Assembly: GCA_007449985.2 (NCBI GenBank)
Contig: VIIQ02000739.1
Span: forward strand, 186,001-250,000
Origin: Desmodesmus armatus
Taxonomy: Eukaryota > Chlorophyta > Chlorophyceae > Sphaeropleales > Scenedesmaceae
DNA: 64,000 nt
Reading direction: 5' to 3'
Shown here one piece after another: positions 33,310-46,210 of the stretch. The notes beneath the pieces were generated by a model, which was not told the origin of the DNA, did not search any database, and worked only from the letters and a program-made list of their open reading frames with translations. A program made the translations under genes and the position numbers. How positions within the stretch are numbered: the stretch's first letter is position 1; every line of letters starts with the position of its first letter.

Positions 33310-34482
33310 ATGCAGGCGTGTCCTGCAGTGGCTGCCACAAGCTTTGGACGTTCCATTCGCAGCTGTTCGGCCCTGGCATGGCCCACAGCAGGTGCGCAGC
33401 GTAGGGAGAAGTGTGTGGGAGTGCCGAGCTTAGCTTGGCCAGCGCCCAGGCAGCACCGGAGGCCTGGCTGGCATGCAAACGTGTTTTCCAGTTGTGTTTC
33501 GTATCTACTTGCCCGGTCAGGGCGCCCAATATCCGCCGCTGCGGGTGCCAGCACACAACAGCACAGATGGCAGCAGCTGTGGTTAGGGTGGCTGGCCAGC
33601 TGTGGTATTGAATATTGAATTGCCTTGTATGAACCCGGTAGGAGTCAAGCCCTTTCTTCAATGTCCTGTGTGTGCCGTCTTGCAGGCAGCTGTGTGCAGC
33701 AGCAGCGGCGCCAGCTAGTGCGGGTCAGTGCAGGCAAGGGCGGAGTGCTGGACAACCCCACTATCACCACCCCCACGCCAGTCAAGGGGTGAGTGCCACA
33801 CCAACAGCAGCTGTGCAGATCGCATGCCCGTGAAGCAGCTGTGCACAGTCCCACAGCGTCGTGGCCAGACGGTTGCTTCACAAAAGTGCAACTGCCGTTG
33901 TCCGGGAGACTGTTCTGACTTGGGGATTGTTCCGATTGGCATCAACCCGCTGTGCTACAGGACTGAGGGCAGCAAGAAGAAGCCCCCAATCTACAAGGTG
34001 ATGCTGCACAACGACAACTACAACAGGCGGGAGTATGTGGTGAAGATCCTGCTCAAGACTATCGAGGGCCTGACAGTGGATGATGCAGTGAATGTGATGC
34101 AGGTGGGTGGTGAGGCCTGCACTGCTGCAGCAGCACATCAACAGTCGCGCTCAGTGGGGACTGCGGCAGTGCGCAGCGAGTGTGAAATCGTCGTTTGTTA
34201 GTCACAGGGTGGTATGTGGGACAGGTGTCGGCTGAGCCCCTGCTGCATGTGACTGGTGCATTTGTGGGTTGTGGGGCGCCTGGTAGTGCTGTTGTGGGCA
34301 CTGGTGATGCTGCATATACATATGCCAACCCTTTCCCGCCATTTGCCGCTGCCGCCGCCCTGCAGGAGGCGCACGAGACTGGTGTCGCGATGGTGACGGC
34401 ATGCGCTCAGGACAAGGCCGAGACCTACGTGGAGACCCTGCGCCTCAACGGCCTCATCTCCTCCATGGAGCCCGGCCACTGA
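33310..34482 (+). CDS. CLPS: Plastid-type ClpS, adaptor of the Clp protease
   Basis: Exons 33310-33391 (ATG), 33686-33788, 33961-34102 and 34366-34482 (TGA) join in phase to 147 residues. The first 45-50 residues are Ser/Ala/Arg-rich with few acids (MQACPAVAATSFGRSIRS...), like a chloroplast transit peptide. The ClpS core reads PPIYKVMLHNDNYNRREYV, then LTVDDAVNVMQ|EAHETGVAMV and a C-terminus LRLNGLISSMEPGH close to plant ClpS1. ClpS binds N-degron substrates and hands them to ClpC/ClpP in the stroma. In the acidic pocket the usual second Asp after HND is Asn. It is divergent from RCHY1. I prefer the ATG at 33310 because other upstream ATGs do not reach the core in phase. Confidence 0.92.
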
Positions 34483-37176
34483 TGCACCAGCCACCCGCTG
34501 CACATAGCAGCCGCCGCTCACAGAACCAGTTTCGCAACAGCGCCCTGCTGTGCCGCTGCTTCAGCGCCTCATTGGACCAACAGCTCAACATTTCGGTTGT
34601 TGTGATGCAGGCAGCAGCGGCGGACATTGGGGGTGTGGGCAGCGGCAGCTTGTGCAATGCCCCTTGCTGCTGTGGCAGCATGGGGCCCAGCTCTGCATCC
34701 CTTGATGGTTTCAAGCGCATGCCTGGCAGCGTATTCGCAAGGCTGGCCCGCTGCCATCCTGTATCACTAGCACTCAGGTCATGACAGTCTGCCTGATTCA
34801 GTCACAGGAATGCTCAGTGCCTAAGTCTCTTGCACGGCTTGAGCAGCAGGGGCAACCTGCAGGGTAGGGTTTTGACAAGGCTAGGGTTTTGGTGTGCCTT
34901 GGCCTGGTGTGCTGAACATTCACAGCGCATATCCCGTGGTGGTCCTGGCATTTTGAGGGTGTTGGGTCCAGCACGTGCTGCAACCGCACTGCTGCTGCAT
35001 GGTTCAGCCGCCGGCCAGGTGATGGTGTAGGGATTGTAGGAGAGTGTGCCAAGTGTCATCCACATTGCGAGGGCCCTGTATAGAGGTGTATGTGCGTGCA
35101 GTGCAGCTTCCACGGCAATCCGGCTGTGCGCTGGCTGCCTTGATGTGTTGCAGATGGTGTTGAGTCCAGTGTGTGTGGAGGAGAAGGGGAAGCTTGGCTT
35201 GCCTGCTGTGTAAGGTGTGGGTGATCTGCAGGGCTGACTGTGCAAGCTCTGCACGTGTGCAAGCTCTGCACGTTTGGGTGCACGCATGCGTGCCAAGCAG
35301 TCAGGTGGCGCTTGTGGGTGTGCACTGAGCTTTAGCTACGCTGCACTCTGCACGTGTCTACTACCACCTGCACTGCACAAGCTGGCAGCCAGCCTCTGCT
35401 GGTGTTGCTGCTTGCCTTGTGCCTGGGGCATCATGGGTCAAGGGGCAAAGCCATCATACCCTGCATTCAGTGCGTGTGTTTGGTAGGGATGAGTGCACCC
35501 AGGTTGCTGTGAGGCACGCATTCCTGTGCTGTGCTGCTAGTGTCGTATTGCTGGCTGCTTTCTTGCAGGTTCAAGCCCCTGATTGAGAGCTTTCCGAGAC
35601 GCGTTTTCAGGGTCAGCAGCCTGACCGACAGACTTGTCCTGCATGCACTGTGCTGCCTTGTTGGGGGGCCAACCCCAACTGGGTGGTGGTGCCTCCGGCA
35701 CATTCTCGACCGTGTGCTGGGTGTCTGCTGACTGACTTTGGCTGCTTGGTGGATGCGTGCTGTCGGTGTGACCGTCTGCCTTGCTTTTTGCTGGTGTGCT
35801 TCAGCCTCCTCTGTGTGTCACGAGTACCCCCTGAGTAGCTCTGGCTCTTCGTTAAGAACTATTGGTCTCTTGCTCTGTCAGCTACACATCAACTATGTGC
35901 ATGTGTGCTCTTGGCGTGTGCAGGATCTTTTCCGAGCTTACCAGCCTGGCCTGTTTGCCTGTGCACCTTGAGCCTGCAGCTTGCTTGGTTTCACACACGC
36001 ATGCCCCGTCGCTTGTACAATTTCAATGTATATTTCGCCTCAGCGTAGTTCTGATTGGCGTGTGGGCTATGTGGTGGTGTCGCCGGGGCTGCGGGTCGAT
36101 GATGGTGCATGCCATATCACACACCATGTTTTATGAGAGGTTGGTAACTGGCCCAGGCTTTCTAGTGCCCTAGGTCACTGGTCGCCTGGTGGTGTATTGC
36201 TTGCCTTGCACCAAGGTCGACTCGCTGCTAGCAGCATGCTGCGCGATGAACCTGGCTGGAAACACGTGTAATGATGATGATGATGTCCTCCTGTGTGCTT
36301 TTTGGGACCTTCATCGTCACAACCCGCCATGATGGTGCTGCGTGGTGTGGTCGTCTGCATGGGCAAGACGTCTTTGTACATGCTATTACAGCCACCAGTA
36401 TGTTTTGCTTGTATCATGCATGTGTCTACCTTTGTGGTCTTTGGGTTGGACGAGCCGGTTGCGCCTTTTTTGCTGCGGTTTGGCTTGTGTTGTCCTGCAT
36501 GGGCGTAGTTATGGCTTCTTGACATGGGTATGTTACCGGGTGTGTTGGCGCTGTAACAAGACAAAGTTTAATTTCGCAAGGGCAAGGTTTGAAGCTGCAG
36601 CTGACACGTCACTTTAGCAGAAGGGGGATGATGGGTCTGGCTTACAGTGCTGAAGGACGGTGTGAGCATGCTGCGTCTGCGCAAGAAATCTTCGAAGCAC
36701 CTTGGGCGATCTTGCCAGGATCTTGCCAAGTGGCAGAGAGAGAACACGATGGTTACACCTTGCTTGTCCCTGCAAAAAATAGACAGCTGTTGGTTGGTTT
36801 ACACATCTGGTTGTCGTTGCAACTGCAGTCCTTGTTGGGGAAGTGGGGGGGGGGGGGGGGGGGTAACGAGTTAAGCTGCTGTCTGGTGGTTCTCGGAGCG
36901 AGCAGCAGCTGGCACAGCAGTACAAGGGCGTATGAACGTGGAAACCAGGCATCCTACAGGAGGCACATGCATCTGTTTGGACGAACATGACGTCTCAATT
37001 CAAAATATGTTACCAGTGATTTGCACCAAAACCACGGCCAATGATCAATTCGATTCACTTGCCGGTTCTTCCAATCAAACTCCTTCAAGTTGTCGTTTCA
37101 GCCTTGCCTGGTTCGCACACCCGAACAGCTGAGCACTACACAAGATCTCTAACACCTCAAGTCAGCCCCTTCAGAC
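34483..37176. other. Gene-poor region downstream of ClpS
   Basis: Mostly T/G-rich sequence on the plus strand, consistent with a 3' UTR and spacer. TGTAA occurs at about 35207 and 36554. Short open frames (for example after a TTGCAG at 35570) match no family. A 19-G run lies at 36845-36863. The last few hundred bases before 37177 are probably the FUN14 gene's promoter and 5' UTR. Confidence 0.35.
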
Positions 37177-39197
37177 ATGGCAGGCTCACTGATCAAGCAG
37201 CCTATACATTTTCAACGATCAATTGGTTTTGCCCCTATTTTCAATACATGCTCCAGCTGCAGAGCTCCATACCGGCCTAGGCATCAGCAACAGTAAGCCC
37301 CGTCCCTCTGGGCCCATCAGGTTTCTGGCCAGGGGTTGCTGCTGCCTGAGCCGCTGTGACAGGATATGATCGTTTATTATATCAATAAGTAGCTCATGGT
37401 AAGTTGCACTGCATGCTTTCACACTCCTCGTCTGTATGACTGCCCCTCTCTGCCTCCCAACACAGGCAGCAAACAGTGGTGGACCCTCGCAGCAGTCCCA
37501 GCAGCAAAGCACAGCAGCATGCAGGAGTGGCTGTATGCAATGGATCAGGTTCTGGCAATGGAGGCAGCAGCTCAGCACGCCGCCTGGGCGGTGGTGATGA
37601 CAGCTCTGGCCCCGGCAGGCCCAGCACCGCATGGACTCTCCTGCAGCAGTTGCTGGCTGTGCTGACCGCAGCGTTCCTGCCAGCCCTTCTGCCGTCCCCA
37701 GCAGCTGCTGCAGCGCGCTCAGGCTTTGTATCACAGCGGGATGAGAAGATGATGACGTCCTCGTGGCAGTTGGATGCGTTTGTTGACCGCATGTGGGATC
37801 TCTCTGGGCCCATTGTCAACAACATGGGCTTCTCTGGGCTTGTGGGGGCCTGTACTGCTGCAGCACTTAAGGTATGATGCCCCAGGCTGTGCTGACCTCC
37901 TGTTTCCTGCAGCTGTGTCTTGCATACTGCTTGAAGCTGTGTGGTAGGTGCAGGACGCTGGCCAGAACCTTAGCGTAGCTTTCCCCTGCTAGACGAGACA
38001 TTGCCATCCTTCAGTAAGGTAGCTGCAGCGGAAGGTGAAGGACAAGGGCTGAGCCACTGAGGGTGTTTTCACAGCAGTCTACCTTTCTGCTTGTGCCCTG
38101 CAGCATGCGCTCTGTTGCACCGTAGGGGCAAGTGCTAGTGCCTGCCGCACAGTGAAGCCTATGGCAGATGGGTTGCTGACTCTTTGCTGAGCCAATTGCT
38201 GTGACTGTACTGTTGTAGTCTGTGGAGTCTGTAGAGCTTTGCATACAACAACAGTACTGTCACAGCATTTGCCTCAGCAACATGTCAGCAACCTCTTCTG
38301 CTGATCCTGCACTTGGCAACACAGCTCCCTCACATAGTTTAGCGATCAGGTGTCGACGCTCACACGTAACTGTGTCATGCCTTGGCTGCGCTTGTACTGC
38401 AGCTGGTAGGCCGTGCCCTGGCTGCTACCCTAGGCATGGGCCTAGTGCTGGTCCAGGTGCTGTCCTACTACAACTTTATCACAGTCAACTGGTCTGTGGT
38501 CCACAAACAGGCGCGACAAGTGCTGGACACCACGAAGGATGGGTAAGTGGCACGCAAGGAAGCAAATGGCTGCAGCCGATGCACAGTTAGGATCTTCCCG
38601 GGGGGGGGGGGGGTTGGCACCGGTGCAAGTGCATGTGCGCCCAGGCCCGCTGCTTGGATATAATGCACGCATGCTGGTGGTCGTTTGAGCAACACGCCAT
38701 GTCAGTGACTGGGCTCAATCATGGGTCTCCTGTACTGCTGTTGCTGACTAACAACAACTGCAACAAGTGTGCTTGCTGCTGCACTGCACGCTGTGCTGTG
38801 CTGTGGTCTGCAGGCGGCTTGATCAGGATGACTTCAAGCGGGTGGTGAAGCAGGGCCTTGTTGTGCTCAGTGAGGTGCGCTGGGAGGAAGACCCAGGTCC
38901 AGTTTTTTGGTTATAAGGACTAGATGCAGCTGTCCTGGGCCTGCTGCTGTGATGGCAGCACATATAAGTAGACTCTTGAGCACATGTTAGTCAAGTTTTG
39001 AGCACGTGTGACACCTGGAGTGGGCCCCACCCTGGTGCCACGATTCTGGTGGCTGCTGCCTCTGAAACCGCAGCCTTTGCGGCACCCTGTGTACACCTTG
39101 ACGCATGGTGTGTGTTTCTGCTGATGTTTGCGTGCAGGGTGTGCCCAGCCTCTCTGGCTTCCTGGTCGGCTTTCTGGTGGGAATGAAGCTGTTCTGA
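37177..39197 (+). CDS. FUN14-domain membrane protein
   Basis: Exons 37177-37292 (ATG), 37466-37871, 38403-38542, 38814-38874 and 39138-39197 (TGA), all phase-matched, give 260 residues. The N-terminus (MAGSLIKQPIHFQRSIG...) is basic and Ser-rich and could target an organelle; a Gly/Ser/Ala linker with a hydrophobic stretch (LLAVLTAAFLPALLP) follows. The FUN14 domain starts at about residue 130: GFSGLVGACTAAALK|LVGR, then LGMGLVLVQVLSYYNFITVNW, a charged helix, and a terminal Gly-rich helix SGFLVGFLVGMKLF. FUN14 proteins sit in mitochondrial outer membranes (FUNDC1, mitophagy) or plastid membranes. The motif for LC3/ATG8 binding seen in FUNDC1 is not evident here, so a mitophagy role is not claimed. 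Confidence 0.88.
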
Positions 39198-39959
39198 TTG
39201 CTGATTTCCTGTTGACGGCACGTCCCCAGGCAGCTTCTTGGAGGCTCGCAGACTGGCATGTTCTGCTGTTGTATACTAGTGCTGTGCCTGTGTTGCGGCT
39301 GCACACGGTCCCTCAAACAAGCTTGTCAGTGAGATAATGTGGCTGCACAACGGTTGCCAACAGTGGCCAGGGGCTGGGTTTTGCCAAGTTCTCTGTTGCG
39401 TGCTTCTTCACTTGTTAGTTTAGGGGTGGAGAGGTCGAGCCTATTTGGGGTAGTGGGTGATGTGCACATACAGGGCAAGGGTTGGCCTTGTGAGGGGCTG
39501 CAGCACTACCCAAGTGCGGTGTATCAGCTTCCTCCATGTACACTTTACTTGTACAACACACTGGCATAGTGATTGTGCCCATGTACTTGAGTGGGTCCAG
39601 GTTGGCAATTGTTTGGTGCCAAGGTCTGGGGTTGGCATGTCTGAATTTGCTGATTTGGATTTGTGACAGCACTTCTGTACTGGGAAGGTACCGTGGCAGC
39701 AGCAGCAGCTACAAAGTGCTGGCATGCCATGCTGAAGGCAGAGCAGGGTCAGTCTGTAGACAGAGAACGTATGATGTTCGTTGAAGGTGGCATCTGCACT
39801 CCCACTCCCGTGTCCCTGCTTGTGTACACGTCGATCTGGCCGATCCAATCCCTACTGCACTCCGATAATCGCAGGCTTTGCATCGCTAGCTTCTAGCAGT
39901 ATGCATTGATTGAGAGCCAACGCATCTGACGTGACCCTACTGCCTCCAGCACGCCAGGC

Positions 39960-41901
39960 ATGTACACGTCAGCTGCCCAGTTGTGCCAAGTTGGCACCGC
40001 CTGGGCAATGCAACAATGCATAGATACCGACTCTGATGTTCCATCCCCATGGTCATGCAGGATGGTGAGTTTGCTTCAGTCAGACTCCTGGCTGCTGCAA
40101 CTACCAGACGCATGCATGCTGGCAGTGCTGCTCTACTGTTCTGACGACCCTCGCAACCTTTTCAGCGCTGCCCGCGCTCACAGTAGGCGGCACCAGGCAG
40201 CCATACTGGCAGCCAGCAGCATCAGGGCTGTGGTGTCACAGCAGCACCAGGCAGGCAGTGTGCTGCTGTACCTCAGCAACCATGGCCAGCACATTGACAG
40301 CATTGACATGGAAGGCGTGCAGGATAAGCCTTTGGTGCAGCAGCTGCCCCACAACACCCTGCAGGGCCTTTCCAGCCTGAAAGTCAGCAGAGTGCGCCTG
40401 CAGCTGCAGCCAGGGGGTGGGTTCCAGGGTGTCTTGGGGGCTGGGATGCCTCACAAGCAGCTGCACATCCATCACTGTGAGCTGCTTGATGGGGCGGCAG
40501 GGCTGGCTGCAGCACTGGCGCTGCTGCCCAAGCTGCAGCGCCTGAGCTTTGTCTACAACTACCCTAGCTTGGGGCCAGACTCACTGTTTGCCATAGAGGA
40601 TGCCCTGCCAGTGCTGCAGCAGCTGACCTATTTGGAGCTGGTAGGTGGCCCTAGGGAGGAGTACGGGTGGAGGGACCCAGACCAACTGGCAATGCGGGCT
40701 CTGCAGGGGCTGACGCGCCTGCAGGACCTGCGGCTAGGGGACATAGATGGCATCACTGTGCGGGCTAGCTACCTTTCAGGCATGCAGTGCTTGACACACC
40801 TGCAGCTACAGGGGAACTACTTGGGCAGTATTACATTTGAGCCAGGTGCATTGGCTGGCAAGACCCAGCTGCAGCACTTTGAGGTGGTGGGATGCAATAC
40901 CGACGGGGGCTTAGCAACAATGACACAGCTGCTGTCCCACCTGCAGCCCCTACAGCAGCTGACGCACTTCGATATGGGGAGTGGCTTGAGCGGTCAAGAG
41001 CCACTCCCTCCAGCAGCAGCTTACTCTGCGCTGACAGCCAGCAGCAAGCTGCAGCACGTTGACATCAGCCGTAGTCCTGTGCCGCTTGGTGTGTGGCAGC
41101 ACATGTTTCCTGCTGGCAGACAGTTGCCTTTCCTGCGAGACCTCAACATCGCGTGGGTCTTTCACCCAGACAGCAGGTGGACAGCTGACTTTGAGGGCAG
41201 CCGCGTGGTCAGCTGCTGCCCTGGGCTGCAGTCGCTGCAGATACAGGGGCTGCATGTGACAGCCTACACCACAAACCTGCTTACCCCACTGACGGGGCTC
41301 AGCGGCCTGCACACCCTGCACTTGCAGCCACGCAGCCGTCCGTCACAGGTGCTTCCACACCCATTGGAGGTGGTGGGACAGCTGACAGGGCTGAGGCAGC
41401 TGACTCTGGTGGAACCCAGCAAGGACGACAGGTTGCTGCTGCAGATGAGGCAGTTAAAGCAACTGACACGCCTGGACTACGTATGCCACCTCCACGGGAT
41501 TGGGCTTGTCCAGATTAGTGACTGGCAGACTTTCTGTGAGGTGAGTCTGCAGCTGCCCGCATGCCCCACGATTATCTCCAGCTCAAACGGCAGTGGTAGA
41601 AGTAGGCATGCTGCAGGGACAACTGTGATAAATGTGACCAGTGTGTGACCATTACCGGCAGAGTACACAACTACTTTGCGTCTTGTGCTCCTTCTAGGAG
41701 GCTCCTACTCTTACTGTTTCTGTTACAGTAGTACACAAGGTTGTGGTGGCATGCAGCAATGCCCTCCTGCACTCGCTTTCTGTGCTGTCACATGTGCAGG
41801 AGGGTAGTGATGAGCCCGTGTGGCGCCAGGTGTTGCAACATCTCCTCAATCACAGCGACCCTACAGTGGCACAGCAGGCAGCATCAGCCCTTGCAGAGTG
41901 A
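39960..41901 (+). CDS. F-box-like / leucine-rich-repeat protein
   Basis: A long exon, 39960-41535, joins 41729-41901 (donor GTGAGG, acceptor TTACAG, phase 1). Near the start LLQLPDACMLAVLLYC...LFSAARAHSRRHQAA resembles a degenerate F-box helix set. It is followed by about a dozen irregular leucine-rich repeats (LQRLSFVYN, LTYLELVGG, LQDLRLGDI, LTHLQLQGN, LRDLNIAWV, LQSLQIQGL, LHTLHLQPR, LRQLTLVEP). The second exon is helical, LLHSLSVLSHV...VWRQVLQHLL. It is a paralogue of the split gene at 46.2-54.7 kb. Members of this chlorophyte family are likely SCF substrate receptors or Skp1 binders, but function is unproven. The ATG at 39960 is used; one near 40059 is an alternative. A doubled signal, TGTAAGATGTAA (about 42494), may end the mRNA. 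Confidence 0.8.
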
Positions 41902-43930
41902 CAGCGTCTCATGCAACAAGTGGGTTGGGCTGCTTGGCGGGTTGGCAGTAGAGCAGCAAGCATTGATGTTCAAGCAGGGGCAATGTGGCCGTGCCTATGT
42001 GGTTGGTATATTCAAACATTTGTTCAATTTTTTCTTCTACACGATGCTCCAGCATCAACAGTCTCAGTGGGTGTGCTGTGGCTTTGAATCATCTCACTGA
42101 GCGGCTCCTGATGTTGCAACCAGCTGACTTTGCTGCTGCTGGCTTTGCTGCTCCCACTTCTGCCGCTGCCGCTGCCGCACAGGAAGGCTTGCAATTCAGC
42201 TGATGTGGCCCCTGGGGCAGCTGAGCAGCACAGCTGATGATGAACTGCAGCGTCGCGGTTTTGCAGTAGCGTCAACCCTGTAGGCGTCTTGGCGGGGTCA
42301 CAAGGGCTGGGTCACAAGGGCCGCAGCTGCTGAAGTGCTACACTACATGCTTGGGGTTGTGACATAGCCGCTCTGTTTTGTCGTTGTGATGCCTATTTTG
42401 ACTGTGATGGGTTGTGTTGCTACCAACATTGATGTTGGCCCATTGCATGTTCCGCTAGGGCAGGCGGCACCACTGCTATCAGTTGATATCGCGTGTAAGA
42501 TGTAATCTGTGGTGATAAAGCTGACTTGCAAGTGCAGCAATTACTGCACATCAGCTGACCCACAACAATATTGCGCATGATCCCCAGGCCTGTGATCTCA
42601 GGCAATTTGTGCATGTGCATGTTCAAGTGCATGAGACAAACAGCGCAGGGCAGGCAGTTATGTTATGGATTTGTCTATCTGCCTCAGAGCAACACCAGTT
42701 GATGGCATGTGTTCAAGAAAGCTACTATATGATACTAGTACCATGGACAAGGGACACAGACGAAGCTTGGTGCAGCAGTAGCGGCTTCAGCGCAGGTGAC
42801 ATGCCTTGAGTGCATGTGGCTGCCACCCTGAGCCGAAACCCTTCTGGTGACTGGCAGAGGGAGCACGCCATGCAATGGACTAGTATGTGTAGAAATAGCA
42901 CGTTACGCTCTGTCTTGATAATGCCAGACTGCACAGCCGCTTGTGCACTGTGGCTATATCTGCTACTGAAAGTGGCCCAAAACGGTAGGACCTTGACCGG
43001 CCCACAGGCCAGTAAAATCACCCTGGCGGTGCATTGTCGGCCAACAGACACACTCCTTGCAATTGCATGCACCTGTTCGCTGACATTCAAGCCACAGCCG
43101 TGTTCTTCAGGGACGTGAACCCCCGAGAAAACCCCAGCCCAACAGCGCAAGTGTGCGGCCCAGGCCCCTAACCCTGATTGAACAGCAACCTCCCACCTCC
43201 ACTGCCAACGGTGCTGCATGAACTTTGTCTGTCTCAGCTGCCTCGCTTCTGACAAGGGGGTGAAATATTGTTGCTTTGTCACCCAGCAATATATCTGATC
43301 AAGCTGTGACGAAGCCATGATGATGTGTCATGTACAGCACGCGGCACTGTTATAACTGCGCTGACTGACTGACTGTTGCTCAGCTATCAGGGGGTTCCCT
43401 GTGCATGATCATACTGTATTCACCAGTTAACTTCTGACCATTGCTTGACAACGAAAAGAAGCACACCAACATACCAACCCTCCAGTGAAAGGTGAGACAG
43501 CAGCATGAACAGCAGGCCCAGTAGGCTGCCCAGCCTGCCCCAATCACTTCCGTGACCAACAGACCGTGTTTCTTCTGTCAAAAGAGTCTCACGACATGGC
43601 ATACCTTGACAAGGGCTGTGCCTGGGACTCCTGAACGCCTGCTGTCAACTGTTTGTGCAACGTTGCTAGGCTGGCACCCAGACGCACCGACATGGTCACA
43701 TGTAACTTAACATGACCCCACGACTGTTGTTTCAGCAGCCTCGAGGGGACAGCTGGCCAGGCTCTGGTATCGGACCTGTCCAACGCAGCAGACCTGATCA
43801 TGGCTGCCCAGCGCGTGCGGCAGTCCTGCTGTGGCACACGTACTCTCTAAAAAGCTTTTATGAACGTGTGCGTGCTTGCTGTGTGGATGAACGCCTTTCA
43901 CTGCAGGTCCCTTCAACCGACATCAGAGAG
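41902..43930. other. Intergenic, LRR 3' UTR and metallothionein upstream region
   Basis: No supportable coding sequence. The interval holds the inferred LRR 3' UTR up to about 42510 and the upstream region of the metallothionein gene. I see no clear TATA box or metal-response-type repeat close to the start at 43931. Confidence 0.35.
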
Positions 43931-44821
43931 ATGCCCTGTGGCGAGAAGTGCGAGTGCGCAGGGGGCTGCTCCTGCGAGGACAGCTGCCCCTGCAAGAAGG
44001 TGAGCACTATGGGGCGCTCCTGTGCAGCTTGCAGCTGAGGGAGCATGTTGCTGCAGGTGCTGTCCATACAGTGCCGGTACACAGCTGCAGCTGCCCATGT
44101 ACATCTGGTGTACCTGTGCAAGAAAACTCCTCCTGCAGTGGTGCAGACATCACGAAACATAATTTAGTAAACGCAGTTGCTTTGTTAGCATCTCATGCAT
44201 ATCATTGTCCCCAGTCCAAAGTAGTAAAGAGAAGGGGGGGGACATGTGAAAGAAATCGGCACAAAGACAGAAGATCTCGACTCCTTTCGTTTCCTTTATT
44301 AGTGTTCGTTCATAGGGACCCTGCATTGTGTCATACTGGGCAGTAAATTCCAGCATTATGAGTGTGTTGCTGCCCTGACATGTGCATGCTGCAGGCATGC
44401 TGCAAGACATGCGCTGCCTCTTCAGGCGGCTCCTGCCAGTGTGGTGCTGACTGCCAGTGTGGCGCCAAGTGTGCCTGCAAGGTGAGGCCGTGATTGCTCA
44501 AGTCACTTGAAGTGCTACACTTCAGGCCTGCCTGCCTGGCCCAGCTGGGCCGACCAGCTGGGCCGAGTATGGGTCAGGCCAGGTTACCAACCAGCCAGGT
44601 GGTTGGGGGGGGGGGGGGGGGCTTCTATGATGGACAACTTGATTACGCAGCAAGTAGCAAAAATTTAAATTAGCTTGCAGCTGATCTGCATGGGCGTGCA
44701 GTGGCGTCACGTTATGTGCTTTTCATTGCAGACACCTGCTGATGTGTTCTTGACACACCACTTTTGCCATGCTGTGCATTGCATGCAGACCGCTACCACT
44801 TGCTGTGGCGGCAAGAAGTGA
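43931..44821 (+). CDS. Metallothionein-like protein, three tiny exons
   Basis: Exons 43931-43999, 44395-44481 and 44789-44821 (TGA) are all phase 0 and encode 62 residues, 18 of them Cys. Exon 1 reads MPCGEKCECAGGCSCEDSC then PCKK. Exon 2 carries CCKTCAASSGGSCQCGADC then QCGAKCACK. Exon 3 ends TATTCCGGKK. The CxC and CxxxC spacing without aromatic residues or His is that of metallothioneins, which bind Cu(I), Zn(II) or Cd(II) through thiolate clusters in the cytosol. Exons 1 and 2 give a 7-Cys and a 9-Cys block, perhaps two clusters. Too short for ordinary ORF detection. Metal preference cannot be read from the sequence. Confidence 0.93.
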
Positions 44822-46210
44822 GCGGGAGCTGGTTTCAGGGCACCTGCGCCCAAGTGCGAGAGGCCAGCCAGCCAAGTTGAGAGCACCATGTCCAAAGCAG
44901 CAGCCAGGAACTATACAATGGTGGCAGCGCAGGTGGCAGTGGTTCGGTGACGCCTGCCTGTCGCCTGGCAGAGGGTATGAGGCTAGTTGGCCCAAATTCA
45001 GTTCAGTGTGCTGCATCAACTAACAGCCACTGGCTTAGCAAGGGCTGACAGGGTGTACAAGTGCAGCACCCTTTGATCTGGTTGACTCTTTGCAGATGCT
45101 GCGGCAGTGCCTGGGGGTGTCTAACGGTTGTGACAGCAAGCCAGCAGTCGTGGAGTGACGATGCCATGCTGTGGTGCCGGCTGTTTAATTGTGTCTGTCT
45201 GTGTGTTCACCACACACCAAGATGGGGGCCGACCGGCTGCCTCACAGCAGCAGCCTTGGTCGTGTGTACACTACAAACGGTTGCAAGGTTGATACATGGC
45301 TGTTGTAACATATGTATTACAAACTACAGTATGGTTGAACATCATGGGGTCTCTACTGTTACAAGTGACGAGGGGCGTTGACCAGCAGGGCTCTCAGAGC
45401 AGGGTCTGCCTAATTCAAGTTGCGCAAACAGGCTGTGAGGTGCAGTACATACCCGCCACTTGCTGGCTGGGTGAAAAGCAGCATCACAGGCAAACGTGCA
45501 GCACAGCAGCTGCGGCTGTTGCTTTCTGGGACAACAATCATTGTGTTTGCACATGCATATGCATCACTTACTACTTCTTTTCGTTGACAGACACGGCAGC
45601 TTCAGCCTCTGCGATCTTATTACAACACTCATTGTGCAGACCACTTTTCAACTGCTGCTCTAGCGCTGAAGCCGCTTCCAAGGCAGAACCATAGTACAGA
45701 TGCCCCCCTCACGCTACCTCCCCGGTTCCGGGCACTATCTTATAGTACAGATGCCAGTCTGGTCCCAAGTCCACCCTGACCGTGGGTCAGGCTGCACAGC
45801 TGGAGCCACCATGCTTCCATCAATAGTGCCAACATGCCCTGCAAGTGCTTGCACCCTACTTGGTGTCACCAGTGGGCAGAATCCGGTGCCAAGGCAGCTG
45901 CGCCGGGTATGCACAGCGTATGACGAATGCGAGGCGCTTTACTGAAAAGCTGCATTCGCAGCTGAGCAACTCTACAGCATCAGCACGGCCAGCACCAAGC
46001 ACTTGAATCACTTCAGTCCAGCGCAAGAGCCGGAGGCCAGCATCCAACTCGAAAACAGCTGCAGGTTGCGGCCGCAAGGCCGATGCTCACTAGGACAGCT
46101 GCTGGTGCTGGCAACAACTTGTCAGCTGCCCACAGACATTGCCGGCAGCACCAAAACCCCCGCGGGGCGCTAAATACCCACAATCAAGCACCTGTGCATG
46201 CCTCTGCAGA
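44822..46210. other. Intergenic with one dispersed repeat
   Basis: No gene supported. TGTAA at about 45305 could end the metallothionein mRNA. 45550-45638 is copy B of the repeat also at 13197-13286. The segment near 45860-46080 may be the 3' UTR of the minus-strand LRR fragment. Confidence 0.4.
45550..45638 (+). repeat. Dispersed repeat, copy B
   Basis: Closely matches the reverse complement of 13197-13286. It sits between the metallothionein gene and the LRR pseudogene and has no recognisable terminal repeats. Confidence 0.8.
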
